A DNA stretch of 64,000 bases, taken from the NCBI RefSeq assembly GCF_037392515.1, contig NC_090283.1, forward strand, positions 35,232,249-35,296,248, in the 5' to 3' direction. Below are positions 1 through 13,300 of this stretch, in pieces. The notes beneath the pieces are model-generated. The model did no database searches and was not told the origin of the DNA. It saw only the letters and a program-made list of their open reading frames with translations. This DNA is from Haliotis asinina. Lineage: Eukaryota; Mollusca; Gastropoda; Lepetellida; Haliotidae. Position numbers and translations under genes: made by a program. The first letter of the stretch is position 1, and each line of letters starts with the position of its first letter.

Positions 1-239
1 CTAGTTGTTTCCAACTCGTTTATGTTGTTGCTTCCTCTCCATCAACCATGAATGACATGCATGTGTAGTACCCGTATCTAAATGGAGCTCGAAATATTCC
101 GACACTGATTCAGTTTTCATCTCTCTCCATATCAATACAAAAACCTTGATGAAACGAAAGCTGTCCAGGAAGTCTAAGAAACAGTCTAAATTTGTCAATA
201 AACCTAATTAAAAAATGGATGAGATGTGTATATTTTTGG

Positions 240-428
240 GGGGTAGTGCGAGTCGAACAAGGCATACAGGCATGGGGTTGCCTCCCTTATATCAGGGGAT
301 ATCATGCAGGCATATATCGCCGCGTCGTGCAAGGACAAACATGTTTTGTTTTATCATATCTATGTTCTTTCGTCGAATGGTTAAATTTCTAAATTATTTG
401 TACGAACTGTGCATACTGATCTTCTGAT
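240..428. repeat. Dispersed hairpin repeat, copy 1
   Basis: This segment aligns end to end with 2014-2193 in the same orientation at roughly three-quarters identity by eye. Both begin GGGTAGTGCG and end in TAAATTTCTAAATTATT-type sequence followed by a TACGAA motif. The first 90 bases form an imperfect inverted repeat (GGCATACAGGCATG against CATGCAGGCATATATCGCC), so the element can fold back. There is no coding potential. It is probably a short non-autonomous element, family unknown. Confidence 0.6.
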
Positions 429-2013
429 GAAAAATAAATAAATAAATAAATAACGAGAGAGAATGGGAAAAGTATTGTGGACACAGCCTGATTCAGCCAA
501 CTGGAATGAAAGATTAATATTTTGCCGATACTTCACGTTACATCTCTTTGACGGCGGAGGCACTCAAGTTCCGATGGCGTCATTGAATGAGACATATCTG
601 GAGTTCATGGCGAATTCGTTGCTCCTGACAAAGGACATGGCCAGCGTCATAACAATTGTTCAAACAAGTGACGCCCGAACTACAAAGTCGTGACCCGTAG
701 TATGATGTGGAGGGAGGGAGAGAATTGGGGGGGGGGGGAGGGGCGTTCACAGTTAATTGCAGTGTACGACATATAATGAATGACTGTTAAAAAATATCAT
801 AGAATATCTAGAACCGTCTCAGTTTCACCTGGAACACAATGGAACACACACGTGAACACACCACGTACCTGTATTAGCGTTCGACATGCAGGAATAACAA
901 ACTGTCCGGGTTTGCATAAAAGTCAAGCAGGCAAGGCCGAACAAAGACGGTAATATACATTGTCAGACTATATACAGCATATCCATGCATAATATTAATA
1001 AAAGAGTGACAAATATGCAACATAATTAAGTTATAGCGAGTATATCGATGGATATAATAGTGGCGTGATGGGTTCGATGACCGTTGCTGTCCTAGGTTAC
1101 ATGTAAAAGAGGAATCGTCAAACGAAATAGGATTTCAAACACATAATATTAGCGATAGTCATGTCCCCCTGCCCGACACAACTGACTTTGCCTATTGACG
1201 ACAATATAGTGACATGACATACTGCGTACACCCATGAAAGTTAATTAAAGGGATCTGTTTCATTTGTTTCAGTGCAAGAGGAAACAACATTTAAAACTAA
1301 ACTTATTTCATTTATACTCTCCATTACATACATGTACTTTTTCCCACACAAGCCACAAATGTATCTTGGGATACGTTTTCATACAGAAAAGATGGAGGAG
1401 ATGTGTACTGGCAGGGATAATCTACAAAAGGGTCTCTAAATAGGCTCCCTGGAGCTGGTACTGGCTAGTGAATGTAGTTATCGTCATATTTTAGCAGTAT
1501 TTCCCAAATTAGGCCAATGTTCGTTAAGTTAATAAAACAGACCTAATTGTGATACATAATTAGCTTTCAACGATGTGTCCAGTCCGTTCACTGTTTTTAT
1601 ATAACGCGGCGGAAGGGAATCAGGCCAGTAAAAATTTAGTTGTTTTCTCACAACAATTACCAGTTATCGTTATTCAGAATTCGAGGGTTTATTTTGCATT
1701 AGATTAATAACATGTGAACTTGAACTTGATATTATATAAGTAGTGGGATATTCCACCATCACCTTCACCCCAACCCCACCCCGACTAAGTTAACTCAGTG
1801 TTATAAGATTCATAACTTCATAACATAACTTCAGTAATTTTTTCTCATGTTACCTGCCTTGAGGAATTTATTTCTGCTGTCGTTTATTGTCGTCAAGCAC
1901 CGTTGGGGGAAATACGAGAACTGTAATTGACTGGAACTGCGCACATGTGGTAATCATGTATTGGCGAGAAAAGTTTCGGGGCGATAACTGTTTGCTAGCC
2001 AGCATGATGCTTG
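429..2013. other. Gene-free stretch
   Basis: No exon, RNA gene or recognisable transposon protein is seen. It holds a short (AAAT)n run at about 430-453 and a G-rich run at about 726-742. The short open frames look like chance. Confidence 0.6.
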
Positions 2014-2193
2014 TTGGGTAGTGCGGGACGAATATGGCGTATAAGCATGGAGTGGCCTCCATTATATGGGTCATGCATGCTTATTTCGCCTCGTCATGCA
2101 AGCAAAAACTTGTTTTGTACTATCACATGTTCATTAGTCGCCATGCTAAATTTCTAAATTATTCGTACGAAATATACACATTGATCTCCTGAT
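2014..2193. repeat. Dispersed hairpin repeat, copy 2
   Basis: Second copy of the 240-428 element. Here the inverted arms are clearer: about 2022-2046 (GACGAATATGGCGTATAAGC) pairs with about 2070-2098 (GCTTATTTCGCCTCGTC). Keeping the arms in both copies while the sequence drifts suggests they belong to the element itself. Confidence 0.6.
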
Positions 2194-2835
2194 ATCTATA
2201 ATCTTATTAGAACTTTGTAAAGCTACAGTATTTAAAAGGGGTATATTGACTATGTAAATGCTCAATACAACTCTAGAGCTCCACATAATTTTTCATGAAA
2301 TTGGGTATTTACTCCCATCTCTGTTTATGTATGAGGAATTGCATTTTGTGAGGAGTAACTAGCATTTTGTATACCCCTACCAGTTAAAAGAATTGAGTAC
2401 TTTTACACAGAGTTTCTTATCCTTCTTGGGTACTTAACTCTTCTAAATATATAAAAATACACGCATATCATTAGCCTAAAAGTTTACAGTAATTGTCATA
2501 TTGAGAAACATTTGGCAACCACTTTTAAATATTCAGCAGAAGTCATGTGACTTTTAGAGTAATCCCCGGACAGTGGCTACGGCTATGATAGTATATGTAT
2601 ATACAGGCATCGCCTAACATTGGCTAATGCTGTTGTAGAGTTGGGGCGTCACGAAGAATCATAGGCAAGTCAGTTTAGTTAACTGAGTAAAGTACGCAAG
2701 GTATTAAAGACCTATTTGTGGTTGTAAGTTATTCGTATGCGTTTTGTGCTCCCAGATTTCTAATTAATTGAGTAAATGTGATCTTAATTGAGTAAAATAC
2801 GCAAATACGCAAATACGCGCCTATCTGGAGTTCCG
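2194..2835. other. Gene-free stretch
   Basis: AT-rich sequence without a supported feature, leading into the tandem array at 2836. Confidence 0.55.
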
Positions 2836-3383
2836 TAACTCTGTCACAGGTGTTGTTTTGACCAACTACTAGTCTTTTGACAGGTATACCGTCGCTTATT
2901 CTATCACAGGCGTTGTTTTGACCAACTGGTCTTTTGACAGGTATACCGTCACTTATTCTATCACAGGCGTTATTTTGACCAACTGCTAGTCTTTTCACAG
3001 GTATACCGTCACTTATTTTATCACATGTCTTGTTTTGACCAACTGCTAGTCTTTTCACAGGTATACCGTCACTTATTCTATCACAGGTGTTGTTTTGACC
3101 AACTACTAGTCTTTTGACAGGTATACCGTCGCTTATTCTATCACAGGCGTTGTTTTGACCAACTGGTCTTTTGACAGGTATACCGTCACTTATTCTATCA
3201 CAGGCGTTATTTTGACCAACTGCTAGTCTTTTCACAGGTATACCGTCACTTATTCTATCACAGGTGTTGTTTTGACCAACTACTAGTCTTTTGACAGGTA
3301 TACCGTCACTTATTCTATCACAGGTGTTGTTTTGACCAACTACTAGTCTTTTGACAGGTATACCGTCACTTATTCTATCACTT
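2836..3383 (-). repeat. 57/60-bp minisatellite, about nine units
   Basis: Tandem units contain AGGTATACCGTCACTTATTC followed by TATCACAGGYGTTGTTTTGACCAACT. Most units are 60 bp and two are 57 bp (the CTA triplet before GTCTTTT is missing), so all lengths are multiples of three. The minus strand stays open across the array, reading repeats of GQNNACDRISDGIPVKRL. Adjacent blocks repeat the same order of unit variants, suggesting duplication of several units at once. An ORF over an in-frame array is expected by chance once one unit is open, so this is called a repeat and not a gene. Confidence 0.85.
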
Positions 3384-3763
3384 TACTGAAGGCTGAAAGG
3401 AAACGTGAAAAATACGATAAATAGAACATATTTCCGAAACTGTGAAAACCTGTGGCAGATCATACATATATCTAGGATGCCTGTGGTGACTGGGGCAGAG
3501 AACTGAACACTGTGTGTTGGAGGAAGAGACAGCAGAGCGTCGTCCCACACGACAAGTGATGATGGAAGACACCGAGACTCTTTTGTCTCGTTGGTCAGTG
3601 TCAGATCCTCATTTTGTGAAAGCTGTTTTGGTGTTTCTCAGTGTCACAGTGGCGGATAAAAAGAAATGTTAACGTTGGGTGGCGATCCCAGTTAAGTAAA
3701 TGCCGAACGATTAGTAGGACATAGCCCATTGCCTAATCCGTAGGAATATAGGATACTGAACAC
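3384..3763. other. Gene-free stretch
   Basis: Sequence between the minisatellite and a SINE. No supported exon or repeat is seen. Confidence 0.5.
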
Positions 3764-4017
3764 AGTCAGTCAGTGAATTTAGTTTTACGAAGCACTCAGG
3801 AGTAGGGTGGCAGTGTGTAAATCATTGAGTCCAGACCAGACAAGCCAATGATCTACAGCATGAGATTTGATCTGCGCAATTGGGAGCCGATGACATGTGT
3901 CAACCAAGTCAGCGAGCCTGACCATGTGCACCCAATCCCGTTAGTCGCCTCTTGCGACAAGCATAGTCGCAAGCATGGGGTGCTGAAGGCCTTTTCTAGC
4001 CCGCGACCTTCACGGGT
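3764..4017 (-). mobile_element. tRNA-related SINE (long family)
   Basis: Near full-length copy. Reading the minus strand, it starts CCCGTGAAGG, contains tRNA-promoter-like sequence, and ends with a GCTTCGTAAAACTAAATTCA-type tail and a CAGT/CACT run. The same sequence recurs at 14276, 16779, 18521, 25258, 26564, 48836 and 54536. This copy is rather diverged. Confidence 0.8.
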
Positions 4018-4871
4018 GTACTGAAAACCGAGAACATTGCATGGGCAGAGTGCATGAAAAGATATGAAGCATGTATGTAAGTTATTTAATTAATTATTAT
4101 CACTTACAGAGATACTAGTTTTATTTATTTAGCGTTTGTTACTTAATTGCCCATAAACACTTTCACTGTGATATGAATGAAATAAAAAAATATATTACAC
4201 TCGACAAAAGGGTTTGTTCCAAAATCAATAATTCTAATTAAATGCAAAAATGCAGGAAAGTATAACCCCAAGAACTATACACCACAGATCTGTGACTTGC
4301 GATATTGTTGTGTTTTTACAGAGCCACTCAAAATTTCAGCTGAACACCAGAAAAGTGCTTCATACTCGTACATTGTGCTCGTGTGGGAATCACGCCACGT
4401 GACGAGCGAACGCCTCAGTACCAAGACCTAGATTTTCGAAGCTCTCTAATTGGCGCTAATATTCGTAAGTTTGTGCTAATGTGAGGACTGCGAGGATTAC
4501 CATTGTACCAGAAAAGCGCAATACGAAATTGTAACAATAACGTATTGCGATACGTTTATGGTGTATCAGTACACCGACAAAGATTTATTTGTTCAATTTT
4601 AACCCATTCACCACCGGAAGAAACACTACCATCCGTATACCCCCTAAATTGTAATGGTGAGAAAAAAAGATACATGTAAGTTACTACAACCTAGTGAGCT
4701 CGAAAGGCATTTTATGAATTTTGACTAAATGTAACTTAAATTCATTGTTCAAGCAGAGTGCATGAATTTTAAGCAGAGTCTGACAAAATATGGCAAAGTA
4801 AAAGCGACTTACCTTAAAAAAACAGAGGGATCTCATGCAAAGCAGGAATGATTCTAGTGTGCAACCAATAT
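4018..4871. other. Gene-free stretch
   Basis: AT-rich, no supported feature. Confidence 0.55.
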
Positions 4872-4881
4872 ATGCACACAT

Positions 4882-4927
<46 letters not shown>
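4872..4927. repeat. (CA)n(GA)n microsatellite
   Basis: A compound dinucleotide run, CA repeats followed directly by GA repeats. The ORFs over it on both strands are artefacts of the repeat. Confidence 0.95.
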
Positions 4928-4928
<1 letters not shown>

Positions 4929-7900
4929 CATATATACATACATATACAGACACACGAGGTCTGTCTGATTTTGAAAGCAAGTCCAAACGCGCAAGTGTAA
5001 TTGTCATTTTCAGTATCAGAATATATATGTCACATGCTGGTTACCATACGCAAGTTTTGGATGACAGATGCTAGCGCTGAATGCCGAAGTAGCGAAAGTT
5101 AAATAATCAAAGATTATCAATGCCACTTTAATGTTCCCTTGATAGATTATATTTAACTTGGTCAACTGTGGCTACACTATCACTCCATGTGTGGACAAAG
5201 CCCAGTGTTACGATGGATGCAAAGTGGCCTTTAATGCCATGAAGTGTCACTTGACCAGTTGCGACAGCTTGTATCCTGAGGTAATAAGTGATAATATGCC
5301 AGGTGAAAGTAGAGTTAGTTAGAGTAAAATGTACAAATGTTTGACTATATGAAGTCAAATATATATTATAGAATATTTTTCAAATTTTAGTAAAAACTTG
5401 AAGTAAAATATGACAATATTGACCCTGTTATATAAGTCAAGTGACATCTCTTCTTTCGTCGCCTCGATCTTCATGCTGGGACTTAAAAACTGCACAGAGA
5501 ATACCTGTCATAGGTCGCCATCTTGCGCGATACGCCCAGTAAGTTCCATAATGCGTGTATATGTGGCGATGTCTTGATTAACACATTCAGAATAGCATTA
5601 CTGTACTCAAAACATTGCTGTAATATGACTGGCTGCCTTAGGTTACGTGCACGAGTTTTACCTGTCATGAATCATATAGCAGATTGTGAAGAAAAGAAGA
5701 AAAAGCGTCATTAGAAACCTATCTTTATCTAATAAAATCGCTTCTTGCAACTGCGGAAAAGCTCCTGACAAGGTTACTGTGATATTATTGATCATTAGAC
5801 CTTTAAAACCATATCCGCCATGATTTTATTACGTAAACATGAAAACACATGAAATACTAGTAGGTACGATGATGTCATGGCATCTTACATGTGGGTTAAA
5901 ATAGCGGGAGTTTTTGTCTACATCGTGGTTTATCTGGACATTGTAAGTGTTTTAGCTTGTAGTTCTATCAGAAATAAACTTATTCAAGTTGAAGTTGTAT
6001 TATTTGAATGATGTTACAGTTAATAATTTGACGTGACAAAAGGTGTCAGAAATCTCCTATTAACCAACAAAGTGAAACACTGACAAGTCTAAAATATTTA
6101 ATAAAATGTATTGAGCAGACAAGAGCCAGATACAAATATCCAAAACAGAGGTTTCTAGTACAATGCAACTGAGTCAAATCTAAAGTATTGGTTCACAAAT
6201 ATAATATCATTTCACCAAAGTCTTTGTTTTCAGCGAGAAACAGTTATACTAAATGCTATACAGCAAGCGGTCTCTCTTCGATGTGGGTCAACGTTGGCGA
6301 AGAGACAGACAGATGTAGATAGGCCGAATGATGACTCAACTCCAGTGTAAGTGTGTGTGTCCCGTCAACACAACAACCAGCCTTATATACACACTCACTG
6401 ATTCTTGAGCATTCCAGCGAAGTATGGAACCACGCGATTGGCCTCGTTCACCAACAGTCAAAACACACCAAAAGGAGGCAACTCTAAAGCGCTACCTGAA
6501 AGACGTGCCGCTAAATACTATTACTGATGATACGAAATGTGACCCATATTAACCATCACTCCAAACTCTAAACATTGTGATCCAGTAATAAATATCACTT
6601 ATTCAATAATCAGAAAACACACTCCCGTAACAATAATATGATAAAAACACCTTACCTATTCATCAACAATTGAACAGTTGGACTAGACCTAAAACGTCTG
6701 AACGGTGTATGACATGTAGTAGTAATAATGTTACACGGGCTGATAATTTTCCTTGATAAACATGGCTTCTATTTTATTAATAAGGCTATGTTTCTCTTGT
6801 TTCATTCTTTTTTCATTATCCTATTCAGTCTGAAGAAAGTATACTTTACTTACAAGAGAGAGACTTCTGCCCACATTGGGTGTTTTGTTAAAACATTTCT
6901 TTATGAGAAAGTGTACCAAACGTCATTCATGAAATAGGTCATGTTAACAATAGGCACAGGTCCCTAAAATGATTAAAATGTGCCCTTCAAGATCACTTCA
7001 CATAATTGTGACTTTGCTCAGACTCTTTTTTTGTTTTTGTTTTTGTACAGTGTTGGCTAGGAATAGTGATATCAACAAAGTGTTTTAAAACTAAAGCATA
7101 AATAGAAGTGTTCTGGGATGGTTTTTCCTTTTTCACATTGAAAGAAGCTATAAAATGCGCATCGTTATTCACGTAGACTGTGATTCAGTTTGAAGATGAA
7201 AGAATGTTACAAAGTGGATATATCTTAATAGCTGTTCTTTCACAATATATCGCATACGAAATACTGGAGAGTGAATAGCTGTATCCCAATACGGAATTCG
7301 GGGCAACACACAGCCCTAGTTAATGTATGGCACTTACAACTATCTTAGCGCTTAGAGAGCTTCGAAAATGTAGGCCCAGGGTATCCCACTACCCTCATAT
7401 GACTTAAGGGATTGCTTGTTGTTGTTTCAATGCAAATGCATAACGTTGGGCGTAAGAGCTGCAGCCTTCGTCATAAGACTGAATTTTATTGTATTATCGT
7501 CCTTGAACCATATCATTTTTCTATTTAAGAATTCACACAAGGAAACGGATAAAGGCAGCTGCGAAGGAGAAAACCGGAAATGGCCCATCTCCCCAAAACA
7601 GGAACTAAACTCAACAGAATGTAAGTTGATGTTCTTGAATGTCCTATGTAAAAGTAAAACAAATGCATAAATCGTTTAAAAAATCTATGGATATTTGTGT
7701 ATTCAAATGAGTCACGGCATACATTTCGTTTAATGAATTGAATTATTGTTATTGAATAGTTACATATTTTGGTTTTAATGGTGTGTTACTGAGACATCGA
7801 CGACAGATCGATAGACGTATAAAATGAGGAATGTAAGCACATGAAGGTGTAATTCATGAAACTGTTACATGTTATGTTTCATATACCACGTATATCACGA

Positions 7901-8100
7901 ACTATTCATGAAACACAAACTTGCACAGAAATTGTAAATAATTGTGATGGTGTTTTCGTTATAATCGATAATATCAGGTATGGTTGGATATGGGGTTTTA
8001 CTTATGCCCATGTCATGTACAGCTACGTTTACCTCTAAATATTCAAAGCAGTTAAAACCTATCACGCCGGACATTTTACAACTTTACAACGATCTTTCTA
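4928..8100. other. Gene-free stretch
   Basis: No exon with matching splice sites and no transposon protein is recognised. A small hairpin (TCTCTTCG against CGAAGAGA) lies near 6274-6305. All open frames are shorter than about 85 codons and unconvincing. Confidence 0.5.
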
Positions 8101-8489
8101 ATGGCCAATGTGACATCGTCCTCCTCCTGTTCGCCGGGTCAAGTAGGCACAGTGGGTAACACAAAGGCCGAAGCTGCATCTAAGCCGTTATCTCCACTGC
8201 TGGTCCCGTGTAGTGACTCAAACGGTATACTCGGGGTCTTATGTAAGAAAGGTGGGGCACCCAAGAAGGAAGAAATAACTTCATGAATTGAAACCTTCAA
8301 CGGGCGTATACTTATTCTTGGGTTGTCAGTCATGACATGATGAGGTAATTGTACGGCCATGTACAGGGCACAGTCGGGTGATTCTGTGATATCTGCTAAA
8401 AAGGGTGGAGATTTCTCATGTGTATATGTTGCAATGAAGTATTCTCCATCAAGCTTGATTGTGGGACTTTTCAAATCGAACGGACTCAC
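8101..8489 (-). other. Unidentified open frame of 116 codons
   Basis: The minus strand is open for 116 codons and contains DGEYFIATYTHEKSPPF. The composition is protein-like and it is the longest non-repetitive frame in the first 10 kb. No domain is recognised, no clear splice partners were found, and the plus strand is also open for 61 codons here. It could be an isolated exon, an old transposon fragment or chance. Confidence 0.2.
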
Positions 8490-9705
8490 GTTATGAAGCG
8501 ATCAATCTGAAAGACCTGTTTCCCGTCAGCGGGCAGCTCATTGTGAACTACTTGAAAGAGACTGATGTGTATCATAAATTGAAACAAAACAATGTGAATT
8601 AGGGATTGGTTCTTTATAATTTAGTCTATGACTTTCATATATTTGTAAATAATAAAGGAATGAATAAGTATGTTTTTGAAAACCCCAACTCACTGAAGCT
8701 TAGTACTTAACACACATGCACATACGCAGACTTGGTCTCGTCGCTATATGACTGACATAATGCCGATGTGAACTAAAATCGAACACAACACAAGGCAACA
8801 CCCTTCAACAGCATTTAGATGTTGAATGTATCGAGACTCTGTCACGTACATACTCACTGGAATGTGGTACTACAAGTAAATGTTAAAGAACTGTGGAAAT
8901 ACATCGTTTCACAGTATCTGCATTTTGGGGTATTGTGTAAGTATTGTCGTTTGAGTGTCGTATCTTTCACATGCAATTATACGAGGACCTGTAATTGAAA
9001 CATATTACCTATCCACATACGTAGGAGTGGACATGACTATTACATTGACATGGGTGCTCCTTAATAAAACTAGAACATGCTGTGTACCGCTCTTTGCTCG
9101 TCAGTTCATGTGTTACAGAAGTTATTGTTTCTAACAATCTGGACTTGTGAGACGCAGTTTGTGTTTCAAGATCATGAAGAGCAGAATTATGTGAAGAGGC
9201 TCTCGGTGGACTATCATTATTATCAGGAATGTCTGTGGGTCACACATGACACGCGCGCGCGTGGTGGTGGTGTAAAATGGTGTACACTGTTGTTTAAAAA
9301 ATGAATACCGTCTGGTACAAAAGAGTGACGATGATCTGATGGAAGAAATTCAAAGTCATAAAAAAAAGAATGTGACAGCTGTCGTTTGAAATTTTCTGCA
9401 CGTTAGTTGGTGATTTGCTGCTCATAACGTATGCCGATGGGTGTGACTGATTCAGTGTGATTTTGCATGTTTTGTTAACATTTTTGTTGAGTTTAGCCCT
9501 ATTTTGAACAGACAGGTTACCAAACCAACAAAGAAGGTTAAAAGTTAAAATGCATTGTATATGTCAACAACAGCCTCTTGTTTTTCTATCATTCCATCAG
9601 AGGGCTGCTTCTCCACTGTCGTATACAGGGAGTTGTGCGTGCTACCTATATTTCGCTCATCACCAAAATCACGGGCTTCTATATCTGTGACGTATGACAA
9701 TTTGA
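8490..9705. other. Gene-free stretch
   Basis: No supported feature apart from a short (CG)n/(GTG)n patch near 9251-9272. Confidence 0.5.
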
Positions 9706-9792
9706 ATTCACATTCAATTGCCATCCGTCAGCCATAATGTACATATGGCTGAAACAACGTCCTATTAATGTTGCATAAATTCAAAGGAGAGC
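9706..9792. repeat. Short repeat with hairpin, copy 1 of 2
   Basis: This segment matches 10126-10205 in the same orientation. Shared landmarks are ATTCARTTGYCATCCGTCAG, a small palindrome (TCAGCCAT...ATGGCTGA) and CGTCYTAYTAATGTTG followed by ATAAATTCA. The second copy lies just upstream of the tRNA-Lys-type primer site at 10294, so these may be pieces of terminal repeats of the LTR fossil. Confidence 0.55.
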
Positions 9793-10125
9793 ACCCGCTC
9801 TATACATTCGTTCTCAATTTCTTAGTGCTAAATATCTTATTAATATCAGCTGGCGCATGAAGTAAACATATCTATCTATCGAATATCACTTACTAACTTA
9901 AGCACTAGCACGTAAGACAGTGTGTGAAAGTATGATCATAACCACTTTTATGTATCTTTTATTATCCACACCAACTAGGTATAATGTTTTAGCGATAATA
10001 TGATGCATCACCACCATGTGACGTCATCACGTTATTAATCACCATTATTCAGTTGAAATCATCATTATAACTGAAGCACACTGTGCCATGGTATAATCAC
10101 GTACACGATTAATATGCCTGATAAA

Positions 10126-10205
10126 TACATTCAGTTGTCATCCGTCAGCCATCACGTATACAGGGCTGACAGAACGTCTTACTAATGTTGTATAAATTCA
10201 TTAGG
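10126..10205. repeat. Short repeat with hairpin, copy 2 of 2
   Basis: Partner of 9706-9792, about 420 bp downstream. Its palindrome is GTCAGCC...GGGCTGAC. It lies about 90 bp before the primer binding site of the Gypsy-type element, where the 5' terminal repeat would be expected. Confidence 0.55.
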
Positions 10206-10293
10206 GCAGTAAATTAGATGTTTTAAACCAACGAGGAGCTCCGTCCGTTATTTTGCCTACTTGGCAATAGTGAGACCAGAACCCGTGACAAAT

Positions 10294-10311
10294 TGGCGCC
10301 CGAACAGAGAT
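10294..10311 (+). other. tRNA-Lys-type primer binding site
   Basis: TGGCGCCCGAACAGAGA closely matches the complement of the tRNA-Lys 3' end used to prime reverse transcription by many retroelements. It sits two bases after a CA dinucleotide, as expected at the inner edge of a 5' LTR, and marks the left end of the internal region of the fossil below. Confidence 0.75.
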
Positions 10312-13300
10312 GGAGTCAATCGACCTCGTCAACAACAGTGGCATCGACATCGTCAATGTTCACTCTCTACACGTGCTGTCAACCGAGGTATCACATACTA
10401 ACTTCCCATTCACATCGTTCACGGAGCGACACATCATGAAACAGGTTTTAGACTTGCCATATCGTAAATGCTGTGATGAACCTGGGTGATGAACTTGGGT
10501 GAAGTCACGTACAGAACGTTATGCATAACTGATCAACTGTGATAACTGATCAACTCTGACAACAGTGATCAGATGTGATAACTGTGGCTGTGAATATCTC
10601 TGATGGACATCATGTGACATTTATCACCAGATACCTGCATTTATTTCATAGACATTTCACATTGATTCACCCATTTACATTGCATTTATAACTGAATTCT
10701 TATGATATTATTGTCTTTGCATTTCCCTATACACGTGTTGAGACAATATTGATTGTGCATTCTTGTGTATTATTTCCTCATGATCAAATATCATTTCATG
10801 CAGAGCTTATTCTACTGTGTCGCAACTTACTTTGGCTTAGTTAGTTTCATATTAGCTTAGCTTTAAGTCAACCTAGTTTAGTTTAGTTCGCTGAGGTGGT
10901 TTAAGTCAGCTTGGTTAGTTCCTTATAGCAACATGATCGCCTGTAAAACGACAAAGTATTCTCAGTGTCATTATAATTAGTGCAATATTGTTTGTTTACA
11001 TTATGATTGTGTGAGCGTGTCCGTCACATACATTTGCACTGCACTCGCGTCAGTTATCGCGTTGTTCATCGTGTTCGCGTTTGTAGGCACCTTGTATAAC
11101 CTTAAACTTGTACCTTTATCAAAATTTAGGGTCTTCATTCTTCTCTCTAGCCCATAGGTCCATCCTTGCCTGTCCTATTTGCGATTACCTCCCCTTGTTT
11201 TCATTCCGGTAGATGATGTTGTGTTCGTGCTGGGAATGTTTGCGTTGCTTCATCAGTAATTTGATTACTCTTGTTGTTCCTTTGGTATCTATCTATTTCA
11301 CTACCGGTTTACAGTTTGGTTTTATATATTTGGCACTCTCTGGTGTTTACATTTCAGTATCCATTTCTGGTACATTACCGTATTAGCTTTCGTAAAGATC
11401 ATATGCAATTTATACTTGCATTCTCACTTGCTTCTTACATGTGAACACATGTACTAGTATTGCACCTACCCATTGTATACATATCACTCACGGTTCCGTT
11501 ACCATGGCACAAGGAGGTGAAGATTGGGAAGTCATGTCGGAAGTGATCTCAGGAGAGGATGAAGCCAGGATGTTGTCATACCCACCGAAGACAGGGAAAC
11601 ACAACATACAACCTACTTCTTTCACTTCTACACCATACATTAAACCCAAGTCACATTCTTCTTTATTTAGCGTTCCTCCATATGTGACTACACCAAACTC
11701 CTTCACTGTTCCAAATCAACTCTACCCTCCTTCACCTTGGTCTCTATACCAGCAGCCACCTTGCTTAGTCTTGTTCTCCGGAGAAGATCCAATTCCTCAG
11801 GGAGAGACTACGTTCGGGAATTAGATCACTGGCATCGTTTGTAAGGACCCTATGGTACCATCGTCACAGCAGAATGTCTACTTCAGGAATTTCGTCAGAC
11901 CTCAAAGCAGTACGGAACGAGAATCAATTGCATCACGGGTGATAAGATTGGAGGACTTACTTCAACGTGCATTGGACAGAGGAGCCAACATGGATAATTG
12001 CGGAAGGAATCCCGTCCTCAAGAATAGATTCTGGACTGGACTGAGGAATCCACACTTGAAGGATACCACACGACACGCTTCCTATTCAACGATGGATTTC
12101 GACACCTTACCACAGTAAGGCTCATCGAGCAGGAGCTCTCCGACACTCAGCCTGCTAGATCATGGCCCCTACGTAGCACTCATCAGCCACATCAGTCTCT
12201 TGGATTCTCACAGCAACTGGAAAGATCTGCAAAGATCCAATTCTCCTAAGGATGTCTCAGAGCAGTAAGAGGCTAGAGAAGTTGGAGACAGTTCATCGGA
12301 AGCCAAAGTCTGATAACCAGCTTCTACAACGGATTCTTAATCAGTTAACAGTGTTTGAATCCCAGAAAGAGAATCCGCCTACAAAAGTCTCTCTACAACC
12401 ATCAAGGTCTTGAGGCAGAGGCAGGAGAGCAAGAGGAAGAGGCACTGGAGGAGGAAATGGAGCTTTAAACTGATTCAGCCTACTTCAGCGGGGCATGCAG
12501 GGGCTGAACACTTTACTAGCCCCTCAAATGACGTACACAAAAGGATGATAGGCAAGGCGAACAAGGCATTGGTCAACATCGAAGAGTTGAACTATGAAGC
12601 TTTGATTGATCCTGGATCCATGGTCTCCACTGTATCGCAGGCATATCACGAGTCAAGCCTAAGTCACCTCCCGTTGAAGGCACTCACTGACTTTGAAGTG
12701 GAAGTAATGGCAGTAGGAGATAACATCATGCCCTGGATCGGATACATAGAGGCTAACATCTACATCCCTTTTATCAACCAGTACACTACCACTACTTGTA
12801 ACTGGTGACACAAAGTACAACAAAAGAGTCCCTTTGGTAATCTGCACCAACCTCATAGATCAGGTAGAAGCTTACTTGGAACCAGTCAACAGCAGTATCC
12901 CTCTGTCGGTTTGCTAAAGACTTGTAGAGATTGGAAGATATGGTAACTCTTCAAGGTTTTCTGTTCGAATCTGCAACCTCTGAAAGAACCATCACCATAC
13001 CAAGACAAGACTCTGCAAGTTACAGAGTACTTAGCCCAGTACCTATTGATGCCTTACCAATGAAAACTCCGACATCTGTAGAACCGACTCCAGCATCAAC
13101 AGTTAGCATCGACCTTTCCAATAGTTGTCTCACAGCTGCATAGAAGGAAAAGTCATTACTTTGCTTCGGAAGTGGGGCTGCATCATGTCCAAGATCTTGG
13201 GCTTAGGACACACTACTATAGCTCAACATGAGATTAACCTCACTGATGACCACCTGGAGTGTTTGAGGAAGTGAGGGAGCATCTTCATGAGATGTTAGCC

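Noticed and set aside
2729-3235. A 168-codon minus-strand ORF as a protein gene
   Set aside because: It is almost wholly the 57/60-bp tandem array. Once one unit is open and lengths are multiples of three, the whole array is open. No start context, splice partner or known domain supports it; the in-frame property is kept as a finding only.
4684-5074. ORFs on both strands across 4.7-5.1 kb
   Set aside because: They are driven by the (CA)n(GA)n microsatellite.
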